64,000 nt of DNA from Tretioscincus oriximinensis (GCA_022410635.1 JAJVDF010001193.1:115595-179594), one strand, 5' to 3'. Positions 10,940-22,757 are shown, counted from the stretch's first letter. Notes: generated by a model from the letters alone, not told the origin. Numbers and translations: made by a program.

Positions 10940-11001
10940 ATTAAGATTCATACTCACTGGGTGATTTTTCATCATGAATCGTGCTTTTAGCAGGAAAAAA
11001 G
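10940..11001 (+). CDS. GULP1: GULP1 first coding exon (5' UTR end plus residues 1-10, partial codon)
   Basis: A pyrimidine-rich tract ending in TTTTCCTAG at 10939 precedes 34 nt of untranslated sequence and the ATG at 10974-10976. Translation gives MNRAFSRKK and the first base of an Asp codon, then a strong donor (G|GTAAGC at 11002). This matches the known GULP1 N-terminus, so the start is chosen by homology. The basic stretch precedes the PTB fold. The Asp codon is split G|AT and completed exactly by the exon at 24137. The 13.1-kb intron that follows contains LTR-like, L1, L2, hAT and Tigger insertions. The non-coding part of the exon is inferred from the acceptor; its 5' boundary is less certain than the coding part. 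Confidence 0.93.
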
Positions 11002-12499
11002 GTAAGCAGTATGACTTGCTGTATATTAGTAATCCTAAGAAAAGATAGGGATTAAAACCTGAAAAGAGAGGAAATTCTTAGTGCAGTGACACACGATAAA
11101 CTCAGAACCCTGATGGATATGTGTACGCTACAGGAATGTTGAAATACAATAAAGGAGGAGAAAAACCTGTAGCCTGAGTTCTATGCAACAGGTTCTAACT
11201 TTTCTTTTTGATCACCCCACTCTCATAATCACCATTGCATCCACTCCAACTTTGACCATCATTCCCACCAGTCCCCCCTGCTCTTCTGCCCCATCATCCC
11301 CTCCACTTTTCAATTTTGAAAGTGGACTGAAACTGGATTAAAACTTACATATGACAATCTACCACTGTTTAGGAAGGCATTTTGCAAAATGGTATGCCTC
11401 TTAAAATCATATATATAAACACCAGTCATAGAATGTTGAAGCTGTGCAACAATGTTTGGAAAGCTAAGAAGGAAAATTGTATCAGATTCTGTGGAACCAA
11501 CCTTTCCACATACTGATCTAAGCAAAGTTCCTCCTTAGACTGTGTCAGTGCATGAGATGGGAGTTGCTGATACATTTGCTTTTCTCATAAATTGGCGAGT
11601 ATGGAGTTGGTCCATATCCCCATGGCAGAACTGAGAGCATTTGACATGTCGCTGGACTGGCCAGTGTCCAGTTCCCCCTCTATGTGGAGAAGGTAGTAGT
11701 GCCTTATAGGATGTCATAGCTACCTAAAATTCAGTGATCAAGGAACGACGTTATTTTTTTTTCTTTGCACACGGAGAAGGCTACAGAGTGTGGCAAAATA
11801 TCTGCTACCACTCACAGGACTCCTTTGCCTTTACAGAGTATCTGTGAAGCTGCATACATACCTTGCTNTATATTAATANTAGTACTATTGGTATTTAGTA
11901 CTTGTACTGAACTATTTTTGATCTACTTTTTTAATTGTGTATGGGTAAAGTGTCTCTTAGCTTTTTATTTCCCACAACTCAAGAATATGAAGTACTTAGT
12001 CTGCTGCTAATTCTGCTTTGCATGTCTATTTTTGCAATGCAAAATTCAAAATAGCAAGTGAACTCTTATTCATTACATTTTCTGTCCGCATGNTTTCTCA
12101 GCCTACCTCTCCATTTCTGACAGGGTAAGAAAGACAAATTTTATTTCTTGAAAGAACATACAATAACAATGCAGTAAATTATCTTGATTTCTGCATGGAA
12201 AGATTACGAATCTATGCTGTTTCTGCCCGCCGGATGCAATTACAATAAATTCAGTGCAAAAGGTAAAAAAAGGGTAGTGGTAACTAATGAAGGCTCTGGG
12301 GAAATTATAAATTGGAATAAGAACATGAATCCTCACTTGGGGGGAGCAAAGTGCAATACAGCCTGCATAAAGAACATGCATATTAAATTTTTAATGATCA
12401 GCTATCACTTGATGGCTTAGTGGCTGTTGAAATTCTGTTGTCCTGGTATGTGATTTATTCTAGTACTAATGGTGAAGCCTGGCTAATCGCCATGTGAAG
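11002..12499. other. GULP1 intron 1, proximal part, no element recognised
   Basis: Contains a pyrimidine-rich segment (11210-11310) and AT-rich DNA. No conserved coding or clear repeat termini. Confidence 0.5.
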
Positions 12500-12790
12500 G
12501 AGCATTGTGTGGCTGTATTTAGTGGCCAACGCATCACCCACCTGTGCGCTGCCTCTCTGGGGTGACTCACGGCCTGGGGTGCCACTGGCTGAGTGCCGCA
12601 GCTCTCTCAGAGGGCCTTGCATGCATCCCTGTGGTGGCTGGGTAGCCAGGGTGGGGGCTGTGGATGTGTGTGGCACAGTCAGATGCATCTTTCTCCTTGA
12701 CTGCGACATGGCGGGAGATTTGGGCCAGGCATTGGAGGCTGCCTTTTCTGCCATGTTGGGTGTGTGGCCAGGCAGCTTACATCATTGTTG
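12500..12790. other. GC-rich segment without recognised gene
   Basis: Overlapping open frames occur on both strands because of high GC. No conserved motif. Comparable GC-rich islands occur at 25370-25570, 32040-32600, 45000-45200 and 60580-60900; I could not align them convincingly by eye. Confidence 0.4.
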
Positions 12791-12915
12791 AAATGAGAAC
12801 ACAACACCAGAGTTCCAAACCTTTCATTGGTTAGCAGACCTCAGAATGTTGGACTCATCAATGTGTGTTTTATTAAGAGTAAAGATGTTGGCTATAGGGT
12901 ATGGGATTGGCAAAC

Positions 12916-13050
12916 TTAGGTCCTTTCTCCACAAAGCCTTATTCTGGACTATATCTCAGAATAGAAGCCTGCCATAGTCTACACTAGCATGTGAATGGTC
13001 AAGCTCTATACTGAAGTACAACCCACTACAACTCTATACTGAAGTACAAC
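12916..13050. repeat. Copy of the 1-177 repeat plus a short tandem duplication
   Basis: GCCTGCCATAGTCTACACTA and GGTCAAGCTCT are shared with 1-177. The unit CTCTATACTGAAGTACAACC then occurs twice in direct tandem between about 13002 and 13052. Confidence 0.55.
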
Positions 13051-13204
13051 CTAGTTGAGTAATTTTTCCTTAGAAAGATACAAAGCCAAAAGAAATTTCA
13101 AGAAAGTTAGGTTGGAAAATGAAGCAATGGCAATTTTCCATCAAGGATGAAATAGCTTTAAAAACAGAAATAGCTTTAAAAACAGAAAGGGAGTCCTGCT
13201 GAAT

Positions 13205-13640
13205 CAGACCACAGTCCACCAATTGCTTTGTGTGAACCTTGCTGTACCCCAAAACAATCACACCACCAGTGAAATACTGGGGAAGTGATTTATTGCTAAG
13301 CTGTATGGCCAGCAACCTAATCAGAACTACAGTGATGTTCTGCCTGAAATGCTGCCTTCTTATACTGTGGCCCCAGACCCTTCAGCCTAGGAATGATCAA
13401 TCTGGGCTCCTTCCAGAATATTCCCCAACTTTGGACCAATCAGCATACAATGGCTGCAACAACCTGGCAGATTTTTTCATCGATGGTAGAAACATCAACT
13501 CACCTTTGCTTTACTGGATCATCAGCGGTCGGTGCACTGAAAAGCCCTGTTGTTCCACATCTTCCAATCTCTGGTTTGGCATGATCCTATAAAACAGCCC
13601 TCCATGGACCCTGTTGCCATGTGACACAGAGGTCTTCCAC
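13205..13640 (-). mobile_element. LTR-like segment (minus), homologous to 19490-19735
   Basis: Read on the minus strand it has a CCAAT-type box (complement ATTGGTCC, 13433-13440), a TATA-like box (AGTATAAG, about 13359-13367) and AATAAA (13289-13294) at spacing typical of an LTR. The stretch from the CCAAT to the TATA box matches the + copy at 19555-19630 almost block by block (AAAGTTGGGG(A/T)ATATTC, GGCTGAAGG, CAGTATAA). LTR ends and class not determined. Confidence 0.6.
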
Positions 13641-14435
13641 ACCCATAATAGCTTCAAAATGCAGGCTGTAGCCACTCCTGTGGAGGCAGCCAATGTTTCC
13701 TATTTCAAAAATGTGAATACTGGGGAGCCTTCAACTATCTAAACAGACCACAGTGGAATTCCTATGTATCACAGAATAAGATGTCAGGAGTACCGCCAGT
13801 CTAATATTATACGGTCTTGCAGCATTAAATTCTTCTGATGAAATTAAGGAATAGCAAGAAATAATAGAAAATGTGAACCAGGAATTCTTTATTTATCAGA
13901 ACAAGGACAATGTAATCTGCATTCTTTCTTCACATTATGTGGTAGGTTTTCATTTCACTCTGTTCACTAGAATGCTTCTAGAACAAACAAAATTCAGCTC
14001 CTTTTTCTACGGCTTATGCCGTAGATTTGGGCACCATAAAATGTAGAAAGTGTCCAACAAAGAGCAGACTTAAGAATAGTAGTATTTTACTACTATGCAC
14101 TCAGATAACTGAGAGTAGTTGCTTTAATTTTTGCAACAAACGCATTTCATAATAGTTCCTGTACAACATAGTGAATGCATATACCATTTTTTGGAAAGCT
14201 CTGACATTCTATCTACCTGCATCCCATTCAGCTGGCTTCTATCGTCTTAACACTTTGCAATATAAACCAACTTTGCAATTCAAGTAGAGCATCTAACCTT
14301 GCAGAGAGTTAACTGGTTTGAAAAACCTATTATTTGAATAGCCTATTACAATTTGCTATTATTTGAGCCTCATAAATCAAATCTGACAGCATTCAATATA
14401 TGCGTTTTATAGAACTTGAAATTTGAATAGTCTAT

Positions 14436-14692
14436 GGGCTTTGTGCAGTTCACACCTCCTTCCCTCAATGAAGGGTCTGGACACTTGGGTGTGTGTGTGT
14501 GGAATGGCCTCCCCTCTGAGGGGCATTGCATATTCAGATGCCTGGTGAGATGCATCTGTTCACCATCGCCTTCAGCTGATCCAAAATTCCCCTCTCCTTT
14601 TAATTACTTTACCTGTTTTGTGGTATTTTATCCATCTTGAAACCTTTTAGTATAGGGCAGACTATAAACAGAAATAAATAAATTAATTAATA
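14436..14692 (+). mobile_element. L2-like LINE 3' end
   Basis: It has the TGGAATGGCCTCCCCTCTGA block and ends in a TATAGGGCAGACTATAAACA module plus an AAATAAATAAATTAATTAAT tail, the same 3' architecture as the L2-like copies at 8.2 and 20.8 kb. Confidence 0.65.
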
Positions 14693-14707
14693 AACTTGTA
14701 CTTATGG

Positions 14708-14896
14708 CAGCCCCTTGAAAACCTGGATTATGGTTGCACTTAGTGTAGGTTGAAATAGGGTTTCCACAGGTTTTCTAGGAATGTTTATTGGCACTAACAG
14801 CCACCCTGTTCCCATCAAAATGAGCTTCCTAGGGGGAAAGAAGGAATTAAAACTCCTTCTCAGTGGGAGCTGTTTGGAGCTCCTATGCAGCACTGT
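14708..14896 (+). repeat. Unclassified dispersed repeat, inverted partner at 15985-16110
   Basis: ATGAGCTTCCTAGGGGGAAA, GGAATTAAA, TCCTTCTC and GGGAGCTG occur in the same order in the reverse complement of 15993-16080. The two copies face each other about 1.1 kb apart. Confidence 0.55.
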
Positions 14897-15984
14897 GAGT
14901 CAGCACCACATCCTTACAGCAGCAGATGGTGTCAAGCGTCACTATGCTTGAGGTGCATTTTGCACCAAGGGCAAAATGTGTCATGCATGGCAATGCNACA
15001 ACAATTTCCCATGTAATTCTTCTTGAAGGGAAACCTCTGCAAATCCACAGCAGTGGTGGATAACAAAACCATATCGTTGGCATACAATAGTATGTTTACT
15101 GGTCTTAACCGTAATTTGGGTCAGTTTGATTTTTTGACATCGTTCACATGTAAAGTACTTTTAATCTCCTTTGCCAGAGGTACACTGGTGCCCATGCGGA
15201 CTTTGTTGGGAATTGTTCAGAGCCGTGAAGAATAAGCTGTAGCAGTGGCAATTTCTTCTTAGCAGAAATAAAAACAGTCCACACAACTGGTATCAATCAT
15301 TCCATCCAGAAGGCTTATGCATTGTTTACAATAAAAGTAAAAATAGTAAAGAGTATATTGGATACTTATGCATACAGGTTAAGTGACCACCTCAAGCACT
15401 TTCATTACAGGAAGACATCATCAGAACTAGCATAAAGAACATGTGAGCATCACAGCAACAGTATAACTGAACAACTGTGCATGTCCAACCGTCTAATAAA
15501 GCTTAACATCAACCTTAGCATTTTTTCTTAGGAACTATGAAGGATCTATGACGGTCGTTCTACCCTTATTTATCAGTAAACTTACCTAGTGCAGTCTCAG
15601 GGTAAAGTGCAACCTCGAATCCATATTTGTGGTGGTCAATTTGTCCCACAGTTTTCTCTCTACCTATTGAATCAAAAGCTTGAAGAGGAACCTACTAGTG
15701 CTCTAGCAGGTGTGTCTATGTTACAACTGTTGTCTTTTCTACAACCCTTGTTACTTAGAGTGCAATGTCAACCTGATTAGCCCGTGGTTCTCGTTCGTGT
15801 ATGTGTACATGTGTGTGTATATGTGTGTTCTCATTCGTGGGTCTGGCTACTTCCCACACCATCAGTCTGGCAGTGAGGCAGTAACATCACATTGTATGTC
15901 GGACAGGTGGAAGCATGCTTCCTGCTGCTCTAATTGCCAATTGCACCCCAAATGCAGCAATGCTCATCTCCCCCTGACACTGTA

Positions 15985-16115
15985 AGTATGGGGTCCCGAC
16001 TTCCAGTGCTGTGGAGGAGCTTTAGGCAGCTCCCATGGAGAAGGAAATTTAATTCCCTCTTTTTTCTAGGAAGCTCATGCAGCCTCCCTTTCCCTTGCTG
16101 CTCTCCCTTGCTAGA
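15985..16115 (-). repeat. Inverted partner of the 14.8-kb repeat
   Basis: Minus-strand reading gives the same ordered blocks (GAGCTTCCTAG, GGAATTAAA, TTCCTTCTCC, GGGAGCTGCC, CAGCACTGG). No coding content. Confidence 0.55.
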
Positions 16116-16239
16116 TATTTGAACTCAGTCTAACACTCCTATTGCTTTGAAATCTGTTTTCTAAATAAGAATAATACAGTTCATCAAAAATAAATTAAAG
16201 GTTTTGCCAAGTACCTGTTCTCCTAGAGATGTTCTGATA

Positions 16240-16550
16240 GAGAAGGAGGAAGAAGAAGAAGGAGAAGAAGAAGAGGAGGAGGAGGACGAGGAGGAAGAAT
16301 CAGGTTTTATACCCTGCCCTTCTCACCTGAAGGAACTCAGAGCAGCTTACAAGTTTAATTTTCACTCAAAAGCTTAAAACGCTTCTATCTTCCCCAGCAG
16401 ATATGCGGTGGTACTTATTCATCTACTTGGAATGTGGATTGCAATCTACTTTCTTTCAAACAACTGAGCTGGCTAAAGCTGAGGCCAGTAGAGGGCCCTC
16501 ACCCTTCTCTATGGCCGACTCTCTTAACATCTGCGTCATTCGTGCCTCAT
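16240..16550 (-). mobile_element. tRNA-derived SINE, TTC-tail family
   Basis: A GAAGAAGAA-rich tail at the left, then TTTTATACCCTGCCCTTCTC and CAAACAACTGAGCTGGCTAA in reverse orientation, ending at the tRNA-like head near 16550. The tail is expanded into a mixed GAA/GAG tract (16240-16300). Confidence 0.8.
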
Positions 16551-17119
16551 ATAGTTTGCAAAAGCATTTTCCCCCATTGTTTTACTATTCTTTTCTGTTA
16601 GAAAATCTCAGCAGAGCATGGCTCCTTTTCACTAGTGCAAATCCTTCAGGCTTTAAATGCTGCATATGCTTGCAAAACGGCATTGAAATTCTTGCTTCTG
16701 CTATAAAAATGCACGTTGAGCAATTGAGAATATTTGATTAACAGCATTTTGCCATCATTTTAATAAGCTGTCGCCTAAATCCATTTACAAACGCTGGTGT
16801 CAGTAGGAAGCTGATATTCTGCACAAGAATGATAAGGCTTTTTTGAAATTATGGCAGAAGAAAGAGTATGTGCCTTTTTGCTGGGGATGCTGATGGCAAA
16901 CCATTCTTTGACCTTTTAATTTCAATTTCACCCTTTAATTGGGAATGTTGTTTATATGCAGCAGCTTATAATGCATCTGAAGAAGTAGACGTGTCTAGGA
17001 AAGGTGGTGCCACCTCCCTTTCTCCTGTTAATCTCCTAGTGCTACAAGCCCCTTGATATACAGCTGGAGACCGTTTGGAAACATAATGTTTACATTTTGA
17101 TAAATAATTATTTACTGGT

Positions 17120-18398
17120 GAAATAATTTTCAAAAATTATCCGGCAATAATACAAAGAAATTGGGAAGAACCTTTTAGAACCTTAAACAAGACAATAAAA
17201 AACTAGACTATTTCCTATCAATACACAGAACAAGATGCTCTTAACATCAAATATAAATCTCACCAATGAGCAAAATTTAAAAAACGCATTAAGAATATTA
17301 AGGAAAAAGGGCTTTACTATGATTGAACAACTTTTCGACCAAAACAAAGACCCCTTAACACAGCAAAATATAACAAACCAATTAGGCAATCGTTATTGGC
17401 TCCAAGCTATGTCAATCACTAATTATATTAATAACACTACAATAAATTATAAGAAAGGCAGATGACAAACTTGAAATTATTATAAGGAAAGTGATCAATC
17501 AAGAAAGCAAATTAGGATCAGAACTATATAAAGTATTAAATATTGACAACCTAGATATTAAATCAGAAATTAAAAGAAAATGGGAACATGATATAGTAAT
17601 ACAAACGGAGGAAATAAACAAAATAATAAACAATATAAAAAAGGAAAATATGAACAGTATTAAAGCGGGAAAAAGCAAAATCCTCCATAAATGGCATCTT
17701 ACGCCAACAAGAATCTGTCATTATAACCCAAATATAGCACACAACTGTTGGCATGGATGCCAGGAAAGGGGAGATTATAATCATCTAATTTAGAGATGTG
17801 ATGAAGTAAAAAGATTCTGGAACATGATTGAAACTGAAATCAATAGAATACTAAACACATTAATACAACTAACAAATAAAATGGTAATAATATTAGCAGA
17901 TCCGAATGAAATAAGCCCAATTGAAAAAAGAAGCGTAATTGAAGATTTAATTGCTTGCGCTCAATTGGTAGTATTGATCGGGTGGAAGGACAAAACAAAA
18001 TGGACAAAAAGGAAATGGCAAGAATACATAATTGAAAAAATTGCAGTAGAAATTAGAGTAACAAGGATTTACAGCAATAATTATATAACAAAAATAAGGA
18101 AAGTAAAACAAAAATGGGAACCAGTAAAGACCTATCTGTTAAATGAGATAACAGACAAACGACTACATTTACAAATATCTTACAATATGTAAATTCATTT
18201 ATTTTATCCCAGGTTCATCAGAGTTAAGGCATTGAATTCACAGGAAACTATGAATCAATTCCTAGTAGAAGGGTGGGGGAGGGGAAGGAGGGAGGAGGGT
18301 AGGATTATTGAAGGAAAATAGAATGTTATAAATATATATATCTTTACAATAACTGTATTATAAGAATGGAAAAAGATTCAATAAAAAAAAATTAAAAA
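17120..18398 (+). mobile_element. 5'-truncated L1 with target site duplication
   Basis: The insert is flanked by AATTATTTACTGGT (17106-17119) and AATTATTTGCTGGT (18399-18412), a 14-bp target duplication with one mismatch. It ends in an A-rich tail (18379-18398). The coding part is the C-terminal end of ORF2 in two frames with one frameshift and one TAG (17791-17793). The 3' UTR has a purine/G-rich tract (18262-18302), a usual L1 trait. It is the same general family as, but not contiguous with, the L1 at 361-4028. Confidence 0.88.
17235..18192 (+). pseudogene. L1 ORF2 C-terminal fragment
   Basis: 17235-17465 gives an N-terminal piece of the tail region; 17491-18192 is one frame interrupted by TAG at 17791. 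Around the stop the signature reads LTPTRICHYNPNIAHNCWHG then CQERGDYNHLI and RCDEVKRFWNMIETEI, the cysteine-rich motif and following FW-containing helix at the C-terminus of L1 ORF2p. No catalytic domain remains. Non-functional. Confidence 0.85.
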
Positions 18399-18412
18399 AA
18401 TTATTTGCTGGT

Positions 18413-19485
18413 AATTTTTTATTAAAATACTTTTATTAAAGTATTTCTCCATTGGCTGAAGGGGTGAGTTTTCATAAATTAAGTGCTTGTGTGTTTGTTT
18501 AATGGGTTTTCATAGATTTCATCCAGGCTCAGGATGATAAAACAATAAGGGCACATCCAGATATTAATTTTCTTTTGCTATTCTGTCATGACATCAAGGT
18601 GGTTTTCACACATAATGTCTGGGACTCTACAATCCTGTCATTCTATACTTACATTTGTATGTCCTGGAATAAAACACTGGGATATAACAAATCTGCTATA
18701 CATTAAGGTAATAAACCAGTAGAAGGAAAGGTATATATTCCATCCAATAACATCTATCCACCTTCAATTATTTCTCACGTTTAGCTAGTTTACGCTTCTT
18801 CCAGGGAGCCAGGATCAAATCCAAATTGAAACGTCTTCCCTATGTGCTGGCCATTGAACTCAAGGGGCGGCGTAAATCCCTTACAGTGTTTACAGGAATC
18901 AATAAAGGTAGATCTTCCTTTACATCGCATACAATCTTTCAAGCATCAGCAATACTTCCTTTTAGCCTGCCATTGTATGTATAAACAAAATTTGGTCAGT
19001 TCTGATTTTGAGCCCTCTTGTAAGAATCAAACTAGTGGATTTATCTTAATAGCTGAAGTGTGTATCTATGTGACCAATGTTCACAAAAACCTTGTCCATC
19101 ACCACTAACAGAGGTGATTGGATAGAATGATGAAAGCCCACCCTCCACCAATACACACTCCTGGCCAATGGGTGTACAGTCCGTGTAACTCTTCTAGGTG
19201 CCTGCCCTGCTGTGGGGAGTCACTGCCACCTACTCTGTGGCAGTGGATGGCCGTCAGGGGTCGTCAGTGGTCATTCCCCAGTGGCAACCGGTGTATTTTC
19301 TTTAGCCCTCTAATAATACAGATGTTCTGAATGCTGATGTTGCAGTGCACCAGTGCATAAAAGAAATGCTAGAAGATATGAAAGAAGCCTTTCAATGCAA
19401 TGGAGAAAAGTGATGAAATTACAAGTAAAATGCTGGGTGAGAGATTTTATACCTGCCATAGAGAGTCAGGGGTGAAAGAACAGTG
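18413..19485. other. GULP1 intron 1, no element recognised
   Basis: Unique-looking AT-rich DNA. 19110-19300 is somewhat GC-richer. No motif I can name. Confidence 0.4.
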
Positions 19486-19489
19486 ACAA

Positions 19490-19735
19490 TTGGAACCATT
19501 GGTTGTTTGCAAGTTAGGAGCACCAAATTTTCAAATGGTTGAAATGGGGAAACTAGTTATTGGTCAAAAGTTGGGGTATATTCCAGAAGGGGAATTGGCT
19601 GAAGGTCCTGGGGCTACAGTATAAAATGGCGCATTTTGTGCAGCACATCGGTCCTAAATAAGCTGTTCGTCTATGAGCTGAACAATAAATCATTTTTACA
19701 GCATCCTGTTGGTGATGTATTTTCAAGGCCTAAGC
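19490..19735 (+). mobile_element. LTR-like segment (plus), homologous to 13205-13640
   Basis: TTATTGGTCAAAAGTTGGGG (reverse CCAAT box), TATA-like AGTATAAAAT (19619-19628) and AATAAA (19684-19689) are in LTR-like spacing, and the order matches the minus-strand copy near 13.3 kb. Orientation is the same as GULP1, so its signals could be read by the host transcript. Class (ERV or other LTR element) and ends are undetermined. Confidence 0.6.
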
Positions 19736-20703
19736 CAGGTTTATGCATAACTTCTCATCCTTATAGCTACTGCTTTCCTTTGTTGGAGATTTATTGGAGA
19801 TCTAGAAATAAGTTCCAGACAGGAGGTAGAATAGTGTGTGTCTGTGATAAGTATGCAAAGGAACATATAACATCTGCCCCATAATTATCATTAGATAATT
19901 TCCCTCCCATTACTGCTAACATAAATCCCAAGATGTAAATACTTTTATTGGTAAGTTATGCTTATGGGAATTCTTAATCAAGATCAGTATATTTTATTTG
20001 CCTCATAGAAGTCTGGCTTTTATTTGGGGCAATTTCCACCCTGATAAAAAATAACAAAAATTGCTAGTAGATCCCACCATTTGGGTTTTCAGTGGTGATC
20101 TACCAAATGGTTCTTATTATTTGGAACGTGGGAAGTCATGATAAATGAAGCAACACAATCCCTAGCCCAAAAAGTTAGCAAGAGATGCCAAAAGAAAATC
20201 TGAAGGCCGTATTATTTAAGTGCACTAGAAGCAAAAAGGCCAACTGTCAGGTCTTTGAGTTACGACAGTGACAAGATGTGCTAGTGGGAAAATAAATTTT
20301 AAGATGCTGAATAAATACTTGTAAGAGAAGAGTTAGAACAGTTCCCAGAGCCTGAACATTCTCAAGAGAGGAGATTGATAGATTGGTGGAAATAATTCTA
20401 ACACGTTAAGAGTAGTAAATTTAAATGCTAGCAGATCTTTAGTCCAGGTGGCATCTGACCAAGCATTACCAAAGAGCTCTTGATATAAAATTACTGGTTT
20501 TGAACAAAAATACATAGCTTATGATTAAGCTTCGCTTGAGCACATAACTGAAAAGAGAACAACACAACACATTTTAAAAAGGCAAAATATAAAGTGCAGT
20601 GATTTGAGTACTTAGTTTAATTTTTGTTTTGCTGAAGCAGATGGAAAGGCTGAGGAAGTGTCGTTGTGGCTTCTACAAAGTGCCCTCTAAGATTCATTTG
20701 ACT

Positions 20704-20765
20704 CTAGTAGGGCCTGCCATAATCTAGACTTGTCATATGGATGGTCAAGCTCTGATCCAAGTTAA
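20704..20765 (+). repeat. Fragment of the 1-177 repeat
   Basis: GGGCCTGCCATAATCTAGAC and GGTCAAGCTCTGATCCAAG match blocks at 1-177 and 12916-13050. Abuts an L2-like LINE end. Confidence 0.55.
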
Positions 20766-21118
20766 CATTAATTTATAAGGCCCTAAGTAACTTGGGCCCC
20801 AAATATCTAAAGGAACGCTTTCTCCCATACCAACCTGCCCATGCCTTAAGATCTGCAGGGGAGATCTTTCAACAGCCAGTAGACTGGGGACCCAGGGTAG
20901 AGCCTTTCAGTCTCAAAGTGTGTCTGTCATCATCATTCTATTCTTTTAGAAGATCTTTGAAGACACACCTCTTTCACCTGGCTTTTTGCTGAAAAAGTGT
21001 TATTTCTCTTCCCATTTCTAGATACTGTTTTAATGTTAATTCTGTATTATTTTGATTGTTGGCCACCCTGAGACCTTCAGTTATCGGGCAGGGTATAAAT
21101 GTAAATAAATAAATAATA
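20766..21118 (+). mobile_element. L2-like LINE 3' end
   Basis: The translation reads ALSNLGPKYLKERFLPYQPA-like and SSSFYSFRRSLKTHLFHLAF, the C-terminal ORF2 motif of L2-type LINEs. The 3' end is CACCCTGAGACCTTCAGTTA, GGGCAGGGTATAAATG and an AAATAAATAAATAATA tail. 5' truncated. Confidence 0.85.
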
Positions 21119-21289
21119 TAGCCCAGAAGATGGCTCAATGGGAACAGAGTCCAAGAGTTTTTGTATCATGGATTATATTATACCTGTTTAAGCAGGAAAG
21201 AGGAACTAGGAATATTTGATCATTTGAATGATTGGTGGCATTCTTTCATAAATCATCGAGAGTGTGAGGAGAAAGGTGAAGGGATCTGA

Positions 21290-21420
21290 TAGAGAGAGCA
21301 AGCTACAGTGAGGAGAGACTATGGGCTTCCTCTTGACAACCAGCAAATAAAATGGCTGCTGGGACAGTGTCATCATGTGCCCGGGAAATCCTGCATGTCA
21401 GGAGCTGAACAACCTCAGAA
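21290..21420. repeat. Unclassified repeat, homologous to 56190-56310
   Basis: CCAGCAAATAAAATGGCTG, ACAGTGTCA-like and GGAAATCCTGCATGTCAGGA blocks match 56231-56300 in order. No terminal repeats seen. Confidence 0.5.
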
Positions 21421-21522
21421 TATACTGTAAAGGTGTGCATCAGGTAGATTAAATCTGGTAAAGCAATAAAATGGATTATCAGTAAATGCCAGAATAAATG
21501 TCATGTGGATACCTATGTAAAC

Positions 21523-21711
21523 TAGGCTGACCAGATGACCCCTTGCGGGGGGGGTGGGGGTGAAAACCCGGTTTTGCGGTCCCTCCCGGTTTTTCCTGAG
21601 GGGAAAAAAAATTTAAAAAACTTTTTGAAAACAAATTTCCTCAGCCAAAACGGTGAGACACTCCAAAACTGGGTTTCTACCCCCGAAAAAAGGGGTCATC
21701 TGGCCAGCCTA
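21523..21711. mobile_element. hAT-type MITE, short copy with 8-bp target duplication
   Basis: Terminal inverted repeats TAGGCTGACCAGATGACCCC and its complement enclose 189 bp. The flanks are ATGTAAAC (21515-21522) and ATGTAGAC (21712-21719), an 8-bp duplication with one mismatch, as expected for hAT. It shares ends with the longer copies at 42076 and 47706. Confidence 0.85.
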
Positions 21712-22497
21712 ATGTAGACACACAGCCGTAAATGCAAGTGCAGTGTCATGCAGACACTGCACTTGAACATTCAGGGAACCATGAAAGCATTGTGCAGCTT
21801 CTACACATAACCTTTGAATGTATGTGGAAGATAGATATATTGCTGCTTCATGCAGTGTATTAGTGCTTTGACTAACAAATTTGATTTTTTTTATGTTGGG
21901 AATGCATTCCAAACCACATGTAAACTTCTGGCAAAATATGTTCTGATAACCAAATTAATCATATTAACTCTCTTAAGAATTGAGCAATTGCTTTTGTCAG
22001 TTAAGAGTTTTTGCTAATGTTTTCATGATTTATTTTTCTATGTGCTACTGGCCTGGATCCAGTTGCTCAATTCATTAGTTGTTTTATTTCGCTCAGTTCA
22101 TCAATTGTTTATATCGATTCTCAAATTTATTGTTGTGAAGATTATTAGATTTCTATTGGGCACTGTAGTGGGAAGTGATAACTGTTCAGTACCAGCATAA
22201 AATTCTTCCTCTTCTTCTTTTTATCAATGGGACTTTGAAGTATATGTCTTCACATGAGCTGTCTGTTTAATAGTTCAGTAGGTCATTCAAATGACTAGGA
22301 AAATTACTACTGTATATCATTTGTCATTTGATAGCTGGAATTGTTGTTTGGGGAGTTTTTGAAAAATATAGAATGCAAACAAAATGACAGAAATAACAGT
22401 AACACTGATTGGCGGTTCTGTTTTGGAAAACTACAATTTGTTTTATTATTTCAAAATGAAGCAAATAGTGATGGCTTGTGAACCAACATTTAGAATA

Positions 22498-22757
22498 CAG
22501 TGGTACCTCGGTTCTCGAACGCCTTGAATTTCGACCAAATCGGTGTTCGACCAGGCGATTCCAGAAACTTTTGTCCTGGAATCCGAACACATATTTGGAA
22601 CTTGAACTTCCTTCGGNGTTCTTTCGGCCAGGCGCGCCTTGCTTGCGTCATCAGTGTGCGTTTTTTCGGCCCGGCGCGCCTTGCTTCNGTTCTCGAACAA
22701 TTTGGTTCTCGACCGTCCTCCCGAAACGAATTCTGTTCGAGAACCGAGGTACCACTG
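22498..22757. mobile_element. Tigger/mariner-type MITE with near-perfect terminal repeats
   Basis: CAGTGGTACCTCGGTTCTCG and its exact complement form inverted ends of more than 20 bp, flanked by TA on both sides (22496-22497 and 22758-22759). The 260-bp body is CG-rich, with two GGC(C/A)(A/C)GGCGCGCCTTGCTT repeats (around 22626 and 22668). End type and TA target match Tigger/pogo-like elements common in reptiles. Confidence 0.85.

Noticed and set aside
12455..12791. Overlapping ORFs of 94-99 codons on both strands
   Set aside because: Both strands are open over the same GC-rich stretch, which points to composition and not coding.
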